Below, in pieces: positions 43,359-52,849 of a stretch of 64,000 bases of DNA (position 1 is its first letter; every line of letters begins with the position of its first letter). Source of the stretch: Comamonas sp. NLF-1-9 (lineage in GTDB: Bacteria > Pseudomonadota > Gammaproteobacteria > Burkholderiales > Burkholderiaceae_C); the NCBI RefSeq assembly GCF_019195435.1, contig NZ_CP078069.1, positions 2,790,001 through 2,854,000 on the forward strand, written 5' to 3'. The notes under the pieces were generated by a model. The model was not told the DNA's origin and ran no database searches. It saw only the letters and a program-made list of their open reading frames with translations. The translations under genes were made by a program, and so were the position numbers.

Positions 43359-45329
43359 ATGAGTGGTTTGCTCAACGTCGGCGCCCGCGCCCTGATGGCC
43401 AACCAGGTGGCGCTGCAGACCGCGGGCCACAACATCTCCAACGTCAACGTCGCGGGCTATTCGCGCCAGAAGGTGGTGCTCGACCCGGTGCAGGGCCAGT
43501 TCACCGGCGGCGGCTACATCGGCAAGGGCGTGAGCGTGACCACGGTGCTGCGCGAGCACGACGAGCTGCTCACGCGCCAGGCCGCGGCCGCGCAGTCCAT
43601 GCAGGCGAGCGACGCGGTGCGCGCCCAGCGCCTGATGCAGTTGCAGAACATCTTCAGCGGCGGCACCCAAGGGCTGGGCGCGGCGATCAACGACATGCTC
43701 AACTCCCTGGGCGACGTGGTCACTTCGCCGACCGACATCACCGCGCGCACCGTCTCGCTCACGCGCATGGACGAGGTGGCGGCGCGCATGCGCTCTTCGG
43801 CCCAGCAGCTGCAGGAGCTGGGCTATGCGGTGGACCAGCAACTGGCCAGCGACATGGACCATGTGAACACGCTGGCGCGCAATGTTGCGGCGGTGAACGA
43901 GCAGATTGCCAGCGCGCGCGGCAATGGCCAGACGCCCAACGACTTGCTGGACCAGCGCGACCAGTTGATCCGCGAGCTCAACCAGTACGTGCAGACCACG
44001 CAGATCCCGGCCGACGACGGCACCATGGGCATCTTCGTCGGCGGCAGCCAGGCGCTGGTGCTGGGCAACAAGGCGGCCACGCTGGCGGTGCGCGAGTCGC
44101 AGCTCTTTCCGGGCAGCGCGCAGCGCGCGCTGTACTTCACGCCGCCGGGGGGCATGCCGATAGAGATGAGCACCGACTTGCTCGGCGGCGGTGAGGTCAC
44201 CGGACTGATGCGTTTTGCCAATACCGACCTGAGCGACGCGGGCAACCTGCTCGGGCGCATGGCGCTGGCCATAGGCGCGACGCTCAACCGGCAGCAGGCG
44301 CTGGGCCTGACGCTGGACGGCGCGCAGGGCCAGCCGCTGTTTTCCGTGCCTGCCAGCATGCCCGGCTACAGCAGCAACATGGCCACCCAGGGGCAGGTCA
44401 GCTTCAGCGACCCCGCGGCCTTTGCCGCCTCGGACTACGAAGTGCGCTTCACCTCGGCGGCGCCGCCCGGCGGCGTGGTCGTGCGCCTGTCCGACGGCAA
44501 GAGCACCACTGTGCCCGACTTCAACGCCGTGCCGCCCCCCGAGATCGACGGCCTGCGCTTTCAGTTCACCACGCCCGGCGTGGTGGGCGAGCGCGTGCTG
44601 TTCAAACCCTTTTTCAGCGCCGCCTCCAGCGTGCAGGCGCTGGTGAAGTCGCCGCGCGATCTGGCGGCGGCCAACCCGGTCAATGCCCGGATGGGGACAT
44701 CCAACACCGGCACGCTGCAGCTGGCCGGCCTGCAGGCAAGCGGGCCCGCGCTGACGCTGCCACCCAACGGCGACCCGGCAACGCCCCCGACCTTTGCGGG
44801 CGGCATCGAGCTGCGCTTCACCGGGCCCGGCAGCTACGACATCGTCAACCAGGGCAGCGCTCCGCCCATCACGGTGGCCACCGGCCAGAGCTATGTGCCG
44901 GGGCAGCCCATCACCATCGACGGCTGGACGATCACGCTGCAGGGCACGCCGCATGCGGGCGACACGGTCAGCGTGGGCAATGCGCTGGACCCGCAGTACG
45001 GCGACTGGTATACGCGCGATGCGGGCAACGCCAAGGCGCTGATGAATCTGCGCGATGCGCGGCTGTTTGACGAGTCGAGCATGGCCGACGGCTACGCCAG
45101 CCTGATGGCCCAGGTTGGCACGCGCACGCAAAGCGCGCTGTATGCGGCCAAGGTGTCGGCCTCGATTGCCGATGATCTGGAAGCCAGCCGCACGGCGGTT
45201 TCCGGCGTCAACCTGGACGAGGAGGCGGCCAAGCTGATCCAGTACCAGCAGGCCTACCAGGCCTCGGCCAAGGTGCTGCAGGTGGCGCAGAACATTTTTG
45301 ACAACCTGATCTCCATCGTCGGACGCTGA
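43359..45329 (+). CDS. flgK: Hook-filament junction protein FlgK
   Basis: A 656-residue hook-associated protein 1. It starts MSGLLNVGARALMANQVALQTAGHNISNVNVAGYSRQ and ends in the C-terminal axial motif (SGVNLDEEAAKLIQYQQAYQASAKVLQVAQNIFDNLI). The middle is longer than in enterics, with added beta-rich outer domains. FlgK forms the first junction layer between hook and filament and is escorted by FlgN. Confidence 0.97.
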   Translation: MSGLLNVGARALMANQVALQTAGHNISNVNVAGYSRQKVVLDPVQGQFTGGGYIGKGVSVTTVLREHDELLTRQAAAAQSMQASDAVRAQRLMQLQNIFSGGTQGLGAAINDMLNSLGDVVTSPTDITARTVSLTRMDEVAARMRSSAQQLQELGYAVDQQLASDMDHVNTLARNVAAVNEQIASARGNGQTPNDLLDQRDQLIRELNQYVQTTQIPADDGTMGIFVGGSQALVLGNKAATLAVRESQLFPGSAQRALYFTPPGGMPIEMSTDLLGGGEVTGLMRFANTDLSDAGNLLGRMALAIGATLNRQQALGLTLDGAQGQPLFSVPASMPGYSSNMATQGQVSFSDPAAFAASDYEVRFTSAAPPGGVVVRLSDGKSTTVPDFNAVPPPEIDGLRFQFTTPGVVGERVLFKPFFSAASSVQALVKSPRDLAAANPVNARMGTSNTGTLQLAGLQASGPALTLPPNGDPATPPTFAGGIELRFTGPGSYDIVNQGSAPPITVATGQSYVPGQPITIDGWTITLQGTPHAGDTVSVGNALDPQYGDWYTRDAGNAKALMNLRDARLFDESSMADGYASLMAQVGTRTQSALYAAKVSASIADDLEASRTAVSGVNLDEEAAKLIQYQQAYQASAKVLQVAQNIFDNLISIVGR

Positions 45330-45340
45330 AGGAGGCGCAC

Positions 45341-46678
45341 ATGGCAGACAGTTTCTACCGCGTGGGCACCGCCACGATGTACGACAGCGCCACGCGCAAT
45401 CTGGGCATGCGCCAGAAGTCGCTGGTGGACCTGCAGGAGAACCTCACCAGCGGCAAGCGCGTTGTGCGCCCCAGCGACGATCCGGTGGCCGCCGCCCAGG
45501 CCGAGCGCGCGATGACGCGCATCAACCGCATCCAGGCCGAGCAGCGCCAGCTCGACATCCAGCGCGGCAACGTGGCGCTGGCCGAATCCACGCTGGGCGA
45601 CGCGGTCGGCGTGGTGCAGGAGATGCGCCAGCTGCTGGTGGCAGCAGGCAATGGCTCGCTCAAGCCCGAAGACCGCCAGACCTATGCGCTGCAATTGCAA
45701 AGCCTGCAAGACCAGCTCAAGGAAGTGATCAACCGCAAGGACGTCAATGGCATGCCGCTGCTGGGCGCGCTGGGCAGTGCGCTCGCGCCCTTCGTCGGCC
45801 CGGTGCCGGGCGCGCCCGACTATCTGTTCCAGGGCCTGCCCGGCCAGGCGGCGAGCCAGGGCAGCGCGGTCGCCACGCAGTTCGATGGCCACGCGGCGCT
45901 GATGTTCGACCCGCAGCGCGACGGGATGTACCGCGCCGCCCTCGGCAACGCCAATCCGGCTTATCCGCTCGATGGCCGACTGTTCAACACCAGCGTGGTC
46001 AAGATTGCCAATGCCGCGCAGATCCAGCCCAATGCCGCGCCGGGCGGCGCGCCGCACACCTATCAGGTGCAGTTCGGCGCGGTGACCACGCACCCCGACG
46101 GCAGCTACGACATCAGCTACACCATCAGCAGCAGCAACCCGGCTTTTGTCCCGCCGGGGCCGCTCACCGCCGCCAACATCGTGCCGGGCCAGCCCTTCAC
46201 GCTGCCCATCAGCATCACCGACCCGGGCGGCGCCACGCTGCAGTTCGAGATCAAGGGTCTGGCGCAGTCCACGCCCGCGGGGCTGGTGCCCTCGCCCGCG
46301 CCCGGCGACACCGTCACGATCAGCGCCACGGCCAGCCTGATGAGCACCATGGACGACGCCGTCGCCGCGCTGCGCAACGCGGGCAACAGCAACGCCGGCA
46401 TCCAGGCGGTGGGGCAGGCGCTGGGGCAGCTCGACTACGCCATGGACCGGCTGCACAACCTGCGCGGCTACGCCGGCGAGCTGCTCAACCGCGCCGACCG
46501 CATCTCGGGCGACCAGCAGACGCGCTCCATCCAGCTGGAAGAAGACCGCTCGCGCGCCGAAGACCTGGACATGGTCAAGGGCATCTCGGACTTCCAGAAC
46601 GCCAACGTCGGCTACCAGGCGGCGCTGCAGTCCTACGCCATGGTGCAAAAGCTGTCGCTGTTCAACTACATCGGCTGA
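45341..46678 (+). CDS. flgL: Hook-filament junction protein FlgL
   Basis: A 445-residue hook-associated protein 3. It has the flagellin-like N-terminus (VGTATMYDSATRNLGMRQKSLVDLQENLTSGKRVVRPSDDPVAAAQ) and C-terminal helix (VKGISDFQNANVGYQAALQSYAMVQKLSLFNYIG). At 445 residues it is considerably longer than the ~317-residue E. coli protein, the extra length being in the central exposed region. It follows flgK by 11 bp and is the last gene of the flgB-L run. Confidence 0.95.
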   Translation: MADSFYRVGTATMYDSATRNLGMRQKSLVDLQENLTSGKRVVRPSDDPVAAAQAERAMTRINRIQAEQRQLDIQRGNVALAESTLGDAVGVVQEMRQLLVAAGNGSLKPEDRQTYALQLQSLQDQLKEVINRKDVNGMPLLGALGSALAPFVGPVPGAPDYLFQGLPGQAASQGSAVATQFDGHAALMFDPQRDGMYRAALGNANPAYPLDGRLFNTSVVKIANAAQIQPNAAPGGAPHTYQVQFGAVTTHPDGSYDISYTISSSNPAFVPPGPLTAANIVPGQPFTLPISITDPGGATLQFEIKGLAQSTPAGLVPSPAPGDTVTISATASLMSTMDDAVAALRNAGNSNAGIQAVGQALGQLDYAMDRLHNLRGYAGELLNRADRISGDQQTRSIQLEEDRSRAEDLDMVKGISDFQNANVGYQAALQSYAMVQKLSLFNYIG

Positions 46679-46742
46679 GCGGCCGCCCGCAGGCGGCGCG
46701 CCCCTTGGTCGACAATAGCCGCAGCATCCGCGCGCACGCCCC

Positions 46743-47978
46743 ATGGTTCAATCGGTTCTAGGCAGTCTGACTCTTGGCTACCGCCCCTTGTGGAACGGGG
46801 CACGGCGCATGGCCGGCGTGCAGTTGTTCGTCGCCGGCGACGACAACGTGCAAGTCGATGCGCTGCACCTGCTGCGCACCATCGAAGAGCTCTGGGACGC
46901 CAGCTCCCCGCCGCTGCTGCTGGCGCCGCGCACGCCGCAGATCCTGGCCGAATGGCTGGAGCACGCGCCCCCGGGCTCGCCCTCGATCGAGGTGAGCGAC
47001 GCCTGGCTGGTGGACCCGGACTTGCTCACGCGGGCGCGCGCCGCCCAGCGCCGCGGGCTGAAGCTGGTCTGGCACGGACCGCTGGCGCGCCTGCCCGAGC
47101 CCGAGGTGGCGGCGCTGTTTCACACCAGCGTGCTCACGCTGGAGGTGCAGGACGCAGTGGCCGCACTGCGCGCTGGCAAGGCGCAGGCGGCACGCGGCGC
47201 CGGGGCCAGCGCCAGCCCCATCATTGCCGGACAGATCTACGAAGGCGTGGACAGCCGCGCGCTGATGCGCCACTGTCTGGACGGCGCGGGCGCGCTGGCG
47301 CTGGCCGGCTGGCCGGCGGACGACGTGCTCTACAGCCTGCGCCATCAGAGCCTGGCGCCGGCGCATGAGGTGGTGCTCAAGCTGCTCAAGGCGATCGACG
47401 ACGAGCAGTCCATCGATGCGCAGGAACAGGTGCTGGGTGAAGACCCGCTGCTTGCCTACCGTTTCATGACCTATACCAACTCGGCCGCGCTGGGCCTGCG
47501 CACCGGGGTCGATTCGGTGCGCCGCGGCCTGGTGATGATGGGCTATGGCTCGATCCAGCGCTGGCTGGGCGACCAGTTGCCCGGCGCCAGCACCGAGCCC
47601 GATCTGCGTCCGGTGCGCGAGAGCGCCGTGCTGCGCGCACGTCTGGCCGAGCAGCTGATCGAAGCCGGCGTGGGCAAGGAGCTGCGCGCCGAGATGTATC
47701 TGTGCGCGCTGTTCTCGCGCCTGGACGCGCTCATGGGCGAGCCGCTGGGCGCCATCTTGCGCCGCCTGCCGCTGTCGGAGCGGGTGTACGAGGCGGCCGT
47801 GCTGCACACCGGCCCCTATGCGCCCAGCCTGGACATGGCGGTGGCGCTGGAGGGCGAGGACGCGGCGCTCGTGCGCCGCCTGTGCGAAGAGCATGGGCAC
47901 GAGCGTGAACAGGTCAACCGCTCGCTGCTGCACGTGCTGCGCGCCTGGGAGGTGCCGCGCGGCCCGCATGGGGCATGA
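46743..47978 (+). CDS. HDOD-domain signalling protein with degenerate EAL-like N-terminus
   Basis: A 411-residue protein. The C-terminal ~220 residues match an HDOD domain (VVLKLLKAIDDEQSIDAQEQVLGEDPLLAYRFMTYTNSAALGL...SVRRGLVMMGYGSIQRWL), as in YuxH-type proteins. The N-terminal half is about the size of an EAL domain but lacks recognisable EAL and DDFG catalytic motifs, so c-di-GMP hydrolysis is unlikely. Such proteins usually relay signals in motility or biofilm control. It starts 64 bp after flgL, on the same strand; a GACAAT-type -10 element (about 46712) may drive it independently. Confidence 0.75.
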   Translation: MVQSVLGSLTLGYRPLWNGARRMAGVQLFVAGDDNVQVDALHLLRTIEELWDASSPPLLLAPRTPQILAEWLEHAPPGSPSIEVSDAWLVDPDLLTRARAAQRRGLKLVWHGPLARLPEPEVAALFHTSVLTLEVQDAVAALRAGKAQAARGAGASASPIIAGQIYEGVDSRALMRHCLDGAGALALAGWPADDVLYSLRHQSLAPAHEVVLKLLKAIDDEQSIDAQEQVLGEDPLLAYRFMTYTNSAALGLRTGVDSVRRGLVMMGYGSIQRWLGDQLPGASTEPDLRPVRESAVLRARLAEQLIEAGVGKELRAEMYLCALFSRLDALMGEPLGAILRRLPLSERVYEAAVLHTGPYAPSLDMAVALEGEDAALVRRLCEEHGHEREQVNRSLLHVLRAWEVPRGPHGA

Positions 47979-48006
47979 TCGGCGTTTTTCCTCCTGGAGC
48001 TCCGAG

Positions 48007-49446
48007 ATGCCTGCACGCCCCGCGCTGGCGGCCACGCCGCTGTGCGATCTGCTCGATTGCCGCTATCCGCTGATCCTTGCCGGCATGGGTGGGGTGGCGC
48101 GCGCCGAACTGGTCGCGGCGGTCAGCGGCTTTGGCGGCCTGGGCATCCTCGGCATGGTGCGCGAGCCGCTGGCGCTGATCGAGCGTGAAGTCGCCGAGGT
48201 GCGCCGGCGCACCGACCGGCCGTTTGGCGTCAATTTGATACCGGCGGGCACGGCGCGCGCGCTGCTGCGCTCGCAGGTGGATTTGTGCATCGCCCTGCAG
48301 GTGCCGGTGGTCGAGCTGTTCTGGGAGGTGGACGAAGCGATCATCGCGCGCCTGCGCGGCGCCGGCATTGTCGTGCTGCACCAGGTGGGTAGCGCGCAGG
48401 AGGCGCTGCAGGCGCAGGCCGCGGGCGCGCACGCCATCGTCGCCCAGGGCGTGGAAGCCGGCGGCCACGTGCGCGGGCGCCAGCCGCTGATGCAGTTGCT
48501 GCCCGAGGTGCTGGGCTGCGTGCAACTGCCGGTGGCCGCCGCGGGCGGCCTGGCCGACGGGCGCGACGTGGGCCGGGTGCTGGCCATGGGCGCGCAGGCA
48601 GCGGTGCTGGGCACGGCGTTGATGATGACGACCGAATCCTTTGCCCACGAGGTGCACAAGCAGCGCCTGGTGCAGGCCGAAAGCCGCGAGGTGTTGCTGA
48701 CCGAGGACTTTCACATCAACTGGCCGCCGCTGGCCGCAGTGCGCGTGCTGCCCAACGCGGTCACGCGCGGCGAGCGCGGCGACCCCTTCACCAGCGCGCC
48801 GCAGGTGATCGGCGAGGAAGAGGGGCGGCCCATCTACTGCTTCAGCACCGACTCGCCCCTGCGCTCCATGACCGGCGATCTCGAAGCCATGGCGCTGTAC
48901 GCGGGCCTGGGCGTAGGCCGCATTCACGACATCGTGCCGGCGGCCGAGCGGTTGCAGGCCCTGGCCGACGGCGCGGCCGCGCATCTGCGGCTGGTCGGCG
49001 CGCCGCCCGCGCCGCTGACTTCGCCCGTGTGCTATGCGGGCGAGCAGCAGCAGACGCAGCAGGCGCGGCTCGCTGCCCGCCTGGGCGCGCTGCTTGCGCC
49101 CGAGCGCGCGCTGGCCGGCGCGCTGCATGCGCTCGCACTGCAGGCGAGCGCCCCCGTGCGCGCGCAGCACCTGGCGCCGCTGCTGCGGGCTCAGACGCAG
49201 CTGGCCGGCGTGCTGGTGCGTGCGCTGCGCCAGGCCGATGCCCCGGTAGCGGCCACTGCGGACGCAGCGCCGGCGGCAGCGGCGCAGCCGCTGGCTGCGC
49301 TGCTGGCCAGCGCCGCGGCCTTGCAGGCCGAGTGGAAGGCGCTGCTCGAAGCGATCGACGCAGAGCTTGCCCAGCAGGCCCGCGCGCTGCTTGCGCTGCG
49401 CGCGGAGGCGCTCGATGCGCTGCTGGCCGCCAGTGCGCAGGGCTGA
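48007..49446 (+). CDS. Nitronate monooxygenase-like FMN enzyme with long C-terminal extension
   Basis: A 479-residue protein. The first ~330 residues are a TIM-barrel of the NMO/2-nitropropane dioxygenase family ([76 protein letters not shown]). These use FMN to oxidise nitronates or, in related enzymes, other substrates. After the barrel come ~150 Ala/Leu-rich helical residues not usual for this family. I chose ATG 48007 after a GGAG ribosome site. The physiological substrate cannot be inferred; no linked pathway genes are seen. Confidence 0.75.
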   Translation: MPARPALAATPLCDLLDCRYPLILAGMGGVARAELVAAVSGFGGLGILGMVREPLALIEREVAEVRRRTDRPFGVNLIPAGTARALLRSQVDLCIALQVPVVELFWEVDEAIIARLRGAGIVVLHQVGSAQEALQAQAAGAHAIVAQGVEAGGHVRGRQPLMQLLPEVLGCVQLPVAAAGGLADGRDVGRVLAMGAQAAVLGTALMMTTESFAHEVHKQRLVQAESREVLLTEDFHINWPPLAAVRVLPNAVTRGERGDPFTSAPQVIGEEEGRPIYCFSTDSPLRSMTGDLEAMALYAGLGVGRIHDIVPAAERLQALADGAAAHLRLVGAPPAPLTSPVCYAGEQQQTQQARLAARLGALLAPERALAGALHALALQASAPVRAQHLAPLLRAQTQLAGVLVRALRQADAPVAATADAAPAAAAQPLAALLASAAALQAEWKALLEAIDAELAQQARALLALRAEALDALLAASAQG

Positions 49447-49493
49447 CGCGGCGGGCCCGATGCACACCGAGATCGTGCGGGCAGGGGCGGCGC

Positions 49494-50093
49494 ATGCCCT
49501 GGTCTGAATTCACCGCTCTGTTTCTGCTGGCCACGGCCATGAGCTTCACGCCCGGGCCCAACACCTCGCTGGCCACGGCGATCGCGGCCAACCGCGGCCT
49601 CGCGCCGGCGATGCGCTTCGTGCTGGCGGTGCCGGTGGGCTGGTGCCTGATGCTGGTGCTGTGCGCGGCCGGGCTGGGCGCGGCCGTCGCCGCGGTGCCG
49701 GCCTTGCGCTGGTTCATCAAGCTTGCCGGCGTTGGCTACCTGCTCTGGCTGGCCTGGCGGCTGGCGCGCTCGCGCCGGCTGGCGCAGGCGGATGGCTCGC
49801 ACCTGTCGGTCGGCTTCTGGGAAGGCGTGGCGCTGCAATTCGTCAACATCAAGGCCTGGCTGATGCTGCTGGCCATCGTCGCCAGCTGGATCATCGGGCG
49901 CGAGGACGCCATGATGCGCCTGCTGCTGGTGCTGCCGGTGATGGCCGGCTTTGCCTTCACCAGCAATCTGGCCTATGCCAGCGTCGGTGCGCTGGCGCGC
50001 CGCTGGCTGGCCCGGGGCAGCCGGCTGCTGTGGTTCAACCGCGCGATGGGCCTGGTGCTGGCGCTCACCGCGCTGTGGATGCTGGGCGCCTGA
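49494..50093 (+). CDS. LysE-family amino-acid/metabolite exporter
   Basis: A 199-residue inner-membrane protein with about six hydrophobic segments and the family hallmark SFTPGPNTSLATAIAANRG near the N-terminus (about 17-35). LysE/RhtB proteins export amino acids or related small molecules; the substrate is unknown. The start at 49494 (MPWSEFTALFLLATAM) is the first that gives a complete first helix. A GC-rich repeat-like region (50097-50160) with CGCTGAACCAGCGCC and palindromic CGCGCGGCG tracts follows. Confidence 0.85.
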   Translation: MPWSEFTALFLLATAMSFTPGPNTSLATAIAANRGLAPAMRFVLAVPVGWCLMLVLCAAGLGAAVAAVPALRWFIKLAGVGYLLWLAWRLARSRRLAQADGSHLSVGFWEGVALQFVNIKAWLMLLAIVASWIIGREDAMMRLLLVLPVMAGFAFTSNLAYASVGALARRWLARGSRLLWFNRAMGLVLALTALWMLGA

Positions 50094-50176
50094 GGCGACG
50101 CTGAACCAGCGCCTCGCGCGCCGCGCGTCGCCGCCGGGACAAGCGCCGCGCGGCGGCGTTCGCACAATCGGCGGCC

Positions 50177-50848
50177 ATGGGAAGCCTCTACCTCGTGCGC
50201 CATGCGCAGGCCTCGCTGGGCGCGGCCGACTACGACGAGCTCAGCGCCCGCGGGCGGCTGCAGGCGCAGCGCCTGGGCGCATGGTGGCAGGCGCATGGCC
50301 AGCGCTTTGATGCTGTCTGGAGCGGCACGCTGCGCCGCCACGCCCAGACGCTTGAGTGCATGGGCCTGGCGCTGAACGGCCTGCCCGCTGCGCAGCACTT
50401 TGCCGCGCTCGATGAATACGACGGCGCGGCGCTGGTGCGCGCGGTCCATCCCGGCCCCTTGCCGGCGGTGCATTCGCCCGAGGGCTTTCGCAGCTACTTT
50501 CGCCTGCTGTGCGATGCGCTGGCGCAGTGGATGGCCGGCACCCTGAGCCCCGAGGGCATGCCCGACTGGCAGACGTTTTCCGCCGGCGTGCGCGCCTTGC
50601 TGGAACAGGCGCGCGCGCAGCACGCGGGCCAGCGGCTGCTGGTGCTCTCCAGCGGCGGGCCGATCTCGACCGCCATCGCCCAGGTGCTGGGCAGCGCGCC
50701 CGAGGTCGGCATCGCGCTGAACATGCGCCTGCGCAACACCGCGGTGAGCGAGCTCGGCGTGAGCGCGCGCCGCCTGGCGCTGCAGACCTTCAACACCTTG
50801 CCGCATCTGACTGCGCCCGAGGACGTGGCGCTGCAGACCTACGCTTAG
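50177..50848 (+). CDS. Histidine phosphatase (phosphoglycerate mutase-like) family protein
   Basis: A 223-residue cytosolic protein with the phosphohistidine motif LVRHAQAS (about 5-12) and the second catalytic region VLSSGGPISTAIAQVL (about 155-170), where the usual His is replaced by Ser-Gly-Gly. Members include phosphoglycerate mutases, alpha-ribazole phosphatase and general phosphatases; no specific activity can be assigned. A likely -10 element (CACAAT) lies about ten bases before the start. The 100 bp to the next convergent gene contain nothing recognisable. Confidence 0.78.
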   Translation: MGSLYLVRHAQASLGAADYDELSARGRLQAQRLGAWWQAHGQRFDAVWSGTLRRHAQTLECMGLALNGLPAAQHFAALDEYDGAALVRAVHPGPLPAVHSPEGFRSYFRLLCDALAQWMAGTLSPEGMPDWQTFSAGVRALLEQARAQHAGQRLLVLSSGGPISTAIAQVLGSAPEVGIALNMRLRNTAVSELGVSARRLALQTFNTLPHLTAPEDVALQTYA

Positions 50849-50949
50849 GCTGCGCTCAAAAGGGCTCCTGCGCGCGGGGAATTTTTCAGCGCCGCCGCAA
50901 GGCTGCGCTGGTGCAAGCGGCCCGCTTTGGGCGCAAACGCGCCTGGCGA

Positions 50950-51765
50950 TCAGCCGGTCGCGGGCAGCGGCAAACCCTGCAGCTCCGCCATGAGCTGCGC
51001 CAGCGCCTGCCCAGCGGCCTGCACCAACGCGCGGCCCTTGTCCGCAGTGGCGGCGCTCGCGTCGCCCACGGCGCCGCTGGGGTTGTAGTCCTCGATCATC
51101 CAGCCCAGGCGCACGCTCTTGCCATTGCCGGCGATGGGGCAGCGCTCGGCGCGCTCCTGCGAGCTCGAGCGCCAGTGGCGCGCATGCGCCATCTGCACCG
51201 TCTCCGGGGCCAGGTGCAGCATCATCGAGGTTTCGATCGCGCCGCCGTGGATGCCAAAGCGCCATTCCTGCTCGCTGAACAGCGCGCGCACCGGCGCGGG
51301 CAGCGGCAGGTCAGGCCAGCTGCAGCGCCACACCTGCAGGCCCAGGCGCTGGCGCAGGCTGCGCGCGGCGATGTCCATGGGGGCGACGTTGCCGCCATGG
51401 CTGTTGAACAGCAGCAGCCGGCGCACCCCGGCGCGCGCCACAGCCTCGCCCAGGGCCTCCCACAGCGCGAGCAGCGGGGCCGGCGCCAGGCTGAGCGTGC
51501 CGGGGAAGGACAGGTGTTCGGTAGACAGCCCGACGTTTTGCGCCGGCAGCACCAGCAGCGGCAGCGCTGGCGGCAGCTGCGCCAGCGCCGCGTCGAGCAC
51601 GCCCTGCGCCAGCACCGCATCCACGTCGAGCGGCAGGTGCGGGCCGTGCTGCTCCAGCGCCGCCAGCGGCAGCACCGCCAGCGTCTGCGCCGCCAGACCG
51701 CTGTCGCGGGCGGCGGCAAAGTCGCGCGTGCTCAGTGCTTGCCAGTGGCGGGAGGGGTAGGACAT
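50950..51765 (-). CDS. Creatininase-family amidohydrolase
   Basis: A 271-residue metal-dependent hydrolase. The metal-binding motifs EQHGPHLPLDVD (about 38-49), NSHGGN (about 116-121) and the HGG/E cluster IHGGAIETSMML are all present. Family members hydrolyse creatinine, formamidopyrimidines or mycofactocin precursors; in Comamonadaceae such stand-alone genes are mostly of unknown role. It lies 12 bp downstream of the PCuAC gene on the same strand, so co-transcription is likely. Confidence 0.83.
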   Translation of the reverse strand: MSYPSRHWQALSTRDFAAARDSGLAAQTLAVLPLAALEQHGPHLPLDVDAVLAQGVLDAALAQLPPALPLLVLPAQNVGLSTEHLSFPGTLSLAPAPLLALWEALGEAVARAGVRRLLLFNSHGGNVAPMDIAARSLRQRLGLQVWRCSWPDLPLPAPVRALFSEQEWRFGIHGGAIETSMMLHLAPETVQMAHARHWRSSSQERAERCPIAGNGKSVRLGWMIEDYNPSGAVGDASAATADKGRALVQAAGQALAQLMAELQGLPLPATG

Positions 51766-51777
51766 GGCGGGCGGTGC

Positions 51778-52287
51778 TCAGGAGCCGTGGTGCTGCGCGG
51801 CGCCCGCGTCGGGCGCGCCGTGCGGGGCATTTTGCCGCACCGGCACCTGCACCGTCTGGTTCAGGCTTGCGCCCTGCGCGTCGCGCAGTTGCAGCGTGAT
51901 GTCGATCTGCGTGCCCGCCTTGAGCGGCTGCTTGAGGTCCAGCAGCATGATGTGGTGGCCGCCGGGCTTGAGCGTGACGCTCTGCCCCGCGCCCAGCTTG
52001 AGCGAGGGCACGGCGTGCATGCGCATGGTGTCGCCCTCGAGCTTCATCTCGTGCACCTGGGCGACGCCGGCCACGGGGCTGCTGGCGCCCACGAGCTCCA
52101 GGTCGTGGTTGGCCTGCAGCGTCATGAAGGCGCCGGTGCCGCCCTGGCCGGGCACGGTGGCGCGCGCCCAGGCGTCTTGCACTTGCACGCGCGCTTCGTG
52201 CGCGAGGGCGCCCGCGGGCGCCAGAAAACACAAGGCCAGCGCCAGCAGCGCGGGGCGGGTGAAGAAAGAAAAAGAGGCTGTTTGCAT
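51778..52287 (-). CDS. Periplasmic copper chaperone PCu(A)C family protein
   Basis: A 169-residue exported protein with a signal peptide ending ALA-HEARVQV. The copper motif H(M)X10-MX21-HXM is recognisable as HEMKLEGDTMRMHAV...PGGHHIMLL. The C-terminus has extra His residues (PHGAPDAGAAQHHGS). PCuAC proteins deliver Cu(I) to the CuA centre of cytochrome oxidase or store periplasmic copper. ATG 52287 is chosen over an upstream TTG. It is next to a DUF2946 gene and dsbD-like reductase, a grouping consistent with periplasmic copper and thiol handling. Confidence 0.9.
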   Translation of the reverse strand: MQTASFSFFTRPALLALALCFLAPAGALAHEARVQVQDAWARATVPGQGGTGAFMTLQANHDLELVGASSPVAGVAQVHEMKLEGDTMRMHAVPSLKLGAGQSVTLKPGGHHIMLLDLKQPLKAGTQIDITLQLRDAQGASLNQTVQVPVRQNAPHGAPDAGAAQHHGS

Positions 52288-52383
52288 GGTGTTCAAAATG
52301 CGGTGATTGACGGGACGGCGCGCCGCGCGCCGCCGGCCATGGCCGGGCGGGGCGAACGCGCTGCAATGCGATGTGCGGGGCGC

Positions 52384-52749
52384 TCAGGCCTGCGGCGGCC
52401 CGCGCGCGGGCGGAACGTCAAGCGCATGGCCAGCGGTCAGCGTCGTCGCTGCGGGGCCCAGCCAGTGGCCGGCCAGCGGTGCGGCGCAGGGCAGGCCCGT
52501 CCACGCCGCGGGCGGCGGCAGCACCGGCAGGCACAGCGGGCAGTTCAGGTGCGTGTGCCCGGCCGGCGCGCTGCCGGTGTCCGGGCCGTCCGCGCTCCAG
52601 CCGGGGGCGCTGGTGCAGATGTCTTGTGCGGGCGCCGGCTGCAGCACCGGCGCGGCCGCAGCCGCACCCAGGGCCAGCGCGAACCACAGCAGGAGCACGC
52701 GGCCCGACAGGCGGGTGGCGCTGCGGCGAAGGCGGGCAAGCAGGCTCAT
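52384..52749 (-). CDS. DUF2946 protein
   Basis: A 121-residue protein with an N-terminal membrane or signal segment (about 15-33) and the DUF2946 pattern: DICTSAPG, then a His, then NCPLCLPVLPPPA. The Cys and His residues look like a metal site, and such genes commonly accompany PCuAC and copper genes. The molecular role is unknown. It is divergent from the dsbD-like gene and 97 bp upstream of the PCuAC gene on the same strand. Confidence 0.78.
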   Translation of the reverse strand: MSLLARLRRSATRLSGRVLLLWFALALGAAAAAPVLQPAPAQDICTSAPGWSADGPDTGSAPAGHTHLNCPLCLPVLPPPAAWTGLPCAAPLAGHWLGPAATTLTAGHALDVPPARGPPQA

Positions 52750-52849
52750 GGCGGGCGGCCATGATACCCAAGCCGCCGGGGTCTCTGCTCAGGCTCTACC
52801 ATCGGCGCTCCCCGGAACCAAAGCCCGGGCCCGCCCTCCAAGCCGCACC

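Noticed and set aside
50849..50949. Small gene or RNA between the histidine phosphatase and creatininase genes
   Set aside because: The 100 bp gap has no start with a ribosome site and no clear hairpin.
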